Of a DNA stretch of 64,000 nt, positions 60,980 through 64,000 are shown one piece after another; the stretch's first letter is position 1; each line of letters begins with the position of its first letter. The stretch is from Ephydatia muelleri (taxonomy: Eukaryota; Porifera; Demospongiae; Spongillida; Spongillidae), in the NCBI GenBank assembly GCA_013339895.1, contig JABACO010000006.1:9492531-9556530 (forward strand), given 5' to 3'. The translations under genes and the position numbers were made by a program. The notes beneath the pieces are model-generated. The model was not told the DNA's origin, did not search any database, and saw nothing but the letters and a program-made list of their open reading frames with translations.

Positions 60980-61766
60980 TATGGCCCTGGAGGATTAATA
61001 TTGTATTTGTTGAAACAACTGCTGGAAGAGAGATAGCTAGCTATGTGTGATGTGTTTGTTGTAAGCTCTTGGTGTGAATATAAAATGTATTGCCCTGTTG
61101 ATGCAAGAATGTGATGGGTAAAACATATTTGGTAGCCTGAAGGTTTAATCAGATTGCAAGGTATTTTCCAGTGTTGCATCAGTATTTAGGTGATGGGTAG
61201 AGTAACCTCACTGGGTGAGTATTTTGGATTGGACAACAACACAGTAGAAAGTAACAAAAGTACCAAACATGGCATCCTTCCATGACAAAGTGACATGCTC
61301 TTTAGTGACAAACATCCTGCATATAAGCAGATTGCATGAGAATAATACTTTTGAAACACGCAAATGACTAGTATTAAGCTCTAACAGGAAGCATGTGAAT
61401 GTTTTTCAAAGCTACTCAACAGTATACCCACCTACAACACCAAATATTTTTTTTACAAACTGTATAAGTTTGCATGAAACAACCCAATACGAATTCACTG
61501 ACCCGTGAAGATCATCGCAACATTACATTTAGATCTGAGAATTAGGTGGTATTATTTTTACAAGTCATGCCCAGTTTTAAGCGCTAGAGAGGCATCCTGA
61601 TGTGTCAGTGAAACTGCTCACTTTCTTACTTGATGAACAACATTGGTTTAAAAACTGATTAGACTTAGCACACACCACAGATTTGAACACAAGTCACCAT
61701 GACACACAAATACACATACAAACCAGTTGAGAGCCATATCTACAGTTCCTATGACGTTTAATACTG
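60980..61766. other. no gene recognised
   Basis: Short open frames only. The 5' breakpoint of the following retroelement lies near 61.7 kb. Confidence 0.4.
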
Positions 61767-63000
61767 TTGAAAAGAATGCTCAGCACTTTTTTCACACACA
61801 CATGGCTCGGGCACCCCCCTCCGTCTCTGTTGCTTCGCTTCTGTGGTAGCTTCTGTAAAATGGTCCATTTGGCAAGATCTACACCACCATCCTTGGTTGC
61901 TGAAGGGCTAGGCATTTTTGACCGGGACATCCGTCGATGTTTTACAGAGTGCACAAGCGTAGACGTCTCCGATGTTGCTTGGATGCAAGCTCAGTTGAGT
62001 CCTAGTAGGGGAGGCCTGGGTCTTCGCAGTCTCAGACTCCATTCAAGTGCTTGTTTCATTGCTTCCATGGGTCATTTTGGTATTGCTTTTGGAGAGAACC
62101 ACCACTTGGAGCAGTCCCTTATTGAGTTTAATGGCGCCGTTGAGGGGATGGAGGGTATTGGTTTACAGGACATAATCGATGCTCCTCCCCACCAAAGGCA
62201 ACTGTCATCCATGCATGATCGAAGACCACCAGTTCAAGATTATCTTTGACCATACTTCTTCACCGGCTAACTGTGCCCGGCTCCTCTCGGTGTCCTCTCC
62301 CCATGCCTCAGCTTGGCTTTCAGTTATGCCAACTCCCCACAAGAACTTACACCTCGATCCTCCTGAATTTCAGATGGCTCTAAAATGGTGGCTCGGATTA
62401 GACACCTCTCAAAACGGCTCCAGTTGTTCATTCTGTCCATCACACGCCCTAGACCCCCTGGGTCACCATGCTCTTACTTGTAAAAGTGGAGGCGACTCAA
62501 TCTTCAGGCACAACTCTCTGCGTGACACCTTCTGGGAATCGTGTAAGCTGGCCTGTATTGCAGGTCAAATAGAGGCAGGTAGTGGCTTGGATGTTGAGGG
62601 AAGCCGCACACGCCCCGCAGATATCTTGCTGCCTAATTGGGAGTTTGGCAAACCTGCCGCATTGGATTTCACCATCACATCAGCGCTAAATCCTTCTACT
62701 TTGAATGAAGCGAGTGTGATGGCTGGGTTTGCTGCGTCGGCTGCTGAAGTTCGCAAGCATGTCGCCAACGACGAAAAATGCAGTCGTCTGGGCTGGGTCT
62801 GTATCCCCTTATCAGTGGAGACGTATGGTTGTTGGGGAGAAGAAGCTGGTAGTGTCTTGACAGACTCGCCACGCGGATTGCCACTCGAACAGGCTGTCCC
62901 AAGTCTTCTGCGGTGTCTGAGCTTTATGGAAGACTAAGTATTGGCCTGATTAGGGCCAACGCTAGGGCATTACTGGCTAGGTCGTCTTCACTTTCGTAAA
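61767..63000 (+). pseudogene. RT element 3' half, best-preserved copy
   Basis: The first frame carries the RT thumb region (MVHLARSTPPSLVAEGLG, DVAWMQAQLSPSRGGLGLRS). After a frameshift near 62235 it continues with a zinc-knuckle-like CSFCPSHALDPLGHHALTC, the endonuclease-like SRTRPADILLPNWEFGKPAA, LDFTITSALNPS, and SRLGWVCIPLSVETYG, ending at a stop near 62937. A (TAA)n-type tail follows at 63056-63085. It is 5'-truncated without the polymerase catalytic core. Related to the fragments at 47.1, 55.7 and 56.3 kb, all on the + strand. Confidence 0.8.
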
Positions 63001-63199
63001 GACTTTAAGTACATGTAGGTGTGTTGTATATGAAATATATTATGAAGTCAAAGACAATAAAAATAATAATAAATAAATAAAGAATGAATAAAATTAAAAA
63101 CGACAATTAAGTTCATTCGCGCGCGCGTGTGAAGTACGTACCCTTGGTCAAAATTGTAACCGTTTATAATTAACGATAAAGTATTTTCTTTGTGCCTAA

Positions 63200-63850
63200 C
63201 AAAGGTATCGCCCCCCCCCCCCCCCCCCCCCCCAGCAATCCTGTCTGTCATTGCTTGACTGAGCTGATTGTTTATAGTTAGTTTTTGATTGGACATGACT
63301 TGAAGGAACTCATCATATTTTATTACAGCATCTTCATGATAGCCTTTCTCTGCATGCTTATGAAATAATTCCAGTGCCTTGTGAAATGCAATCAATGGTT
63401 GACTCACTAGCACTGCAGGATCGCTACCGTGGTATCCAGATGAACGAAAAAGTACACATGGGAGGCCAAACCACCATTCTCTTGCTTACTGTAAGCAAGC
63501 CAAGGAAACTTGAGCAGCCAATGATGTTGAAATGATCGCCCACCACTACGCTTTGGAAATTCGTAATTTGCTGCTGGCTTGAAATGACTGACTAGCAAAT
63601 CGTACTTGCTCTGTGCACTGATGGATGAAGACCTGACAAATATTGCTACCTCACTGCAATCTGATATCTCTAATGCTGGGCATTTGGCCGCTGGAGGATT
63701 GCAAAACTGGTTGTCATGATAAAGGTCATTGATGTCTGCCTGTGCCAAGCCACTGGAACATGGTTGTTCATCTCTAGTCAAAATCTGCATGTACATGTAC
63801 GCGGTATAAAAATTAAAATGGCATTAAATAACAAATGGTAATTTTACCTA
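63200..63850 (-). pseudogene. hAT-like transposase relic with TTF-type zinc finger region
   Basis: An exon following acceptor CATGTACATGCAG (63787-63799) encodes ILTRDEQPCSSG and, further on, YEFPKRSGGRSFQHHWLLKF and PWLAYSKQENGG, as in the TTF-type finger of hAT and ZMYM-like proteins. After a one-base frame change near 63460 it continues LPCVLFRSSGYHG and then VSQPLIAFHKALELFHKHA. A short upstream exon ending SSANIG|GTAAAA (63845) is possible. Homology ends at a run of about 24 C at 63209-63232. The expected C-terminal catalytic domain is absent. Confidence 0.6.
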
Positions 63851-64000
63851 TATTGGCTGAAGAGACATCGTCACTTGAAACAGCCAATGAGGTCGCGGCA
63901 CTTGGTGGCACTACTTTCAATGCTTGGAAGTGCTACAAAATCGACATGATCGAATACGCTCGGCGGCTAATTATTAATAATACAAAAGTATAATTTTTAA

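Noticed and set aside
1..64000. CRISPR array or prokaryotic operon structure
   Set aside because: No regularly spaced short direct repeats with unique spacers; genes are spliced and widely spaced, as in animals.

Overview
The window is metazoan nuclear DNA. It is AT-rich, with spliced genes (GT-AG introns of about 50 bp to several kb), abundant (CA)n/(GT)n microsatellites and many DNA transposons, MITEs and 5'-truncated non-LTR retroelements. Gene content (DBH/MOXD-like copper monooxygenase, GPR157-like receptor, carotenoid oxygenase, lysosomal-type sulfatase) together with RecQ-bearing transposons suggests a non-bilaterian animal, most likely a sponge. That assignment is inference.

Layout. 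0.5-1.6 kb: a TIR element with a second TIR element and a minisatellite inside it. 2.6-9.1 kb (-): a multi-exon gene of unknown product. 9.2-12.6 kb (-): a complete 13-exon DBH-like monooxygenase (616 aa) with a TATA box and a CRE just upstream. 14.7-17.6 kb (+): a complete 3-exon GPR157-like receptor (349 aa). 17.7-24.4 kb: repeats, a decayed RecQ-like helicase (-) and a RING-like relic. 24.4-31.6 kb (-): an N-acetylglucosamine-6-sulfatase-like gene broken by three frameshifts and a 5.7-kb nested transposon insertion. 31.6-44.4 kb: MITEs, a CR1/L2-like remnant, dispersed repeats and a 2.7-kb giant inverted repeat carrying tRNA-like sequences. 44.7-55.3 kb (-), perhaps to 58.0 kb: a 12-exon carotenoid cleavage oxygenase whose introns hold reverse-transcriptase fragments. 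58.8-64.0 kb: Tc1/mariner, a tandem duplication, another RT fragment and a hAT-like relic.

The most unusual locus is 25858-31529. Two TIR elements (ends TAG...CTA, each flanked by an exact 9-bp target duplication) are nested one inside the other. Each carries the first exon of a RecQ-type helicase ending at the same splice donor. The inner one also carries, on the opposite strand, a decayed multi-exon gene with a zinc-ribbon-like module and Asp-containing, transposase-like motifs (TDARHDST, YDTWHGTKN). The outer element sits exactly in the sulfatase reading frame. Shorter relatives of the inner element occur at 507-1638 and 32570-32687, and a third RecQ relic lies at 20.6-21.7 kb. The window therefore samples a RecQ-helicase transposon family from near-autonomous copy down to fold-back MITE.

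Exon boundaries were called by eye from splice signals, reading-phase continuity and family motifs. No alignment was run.
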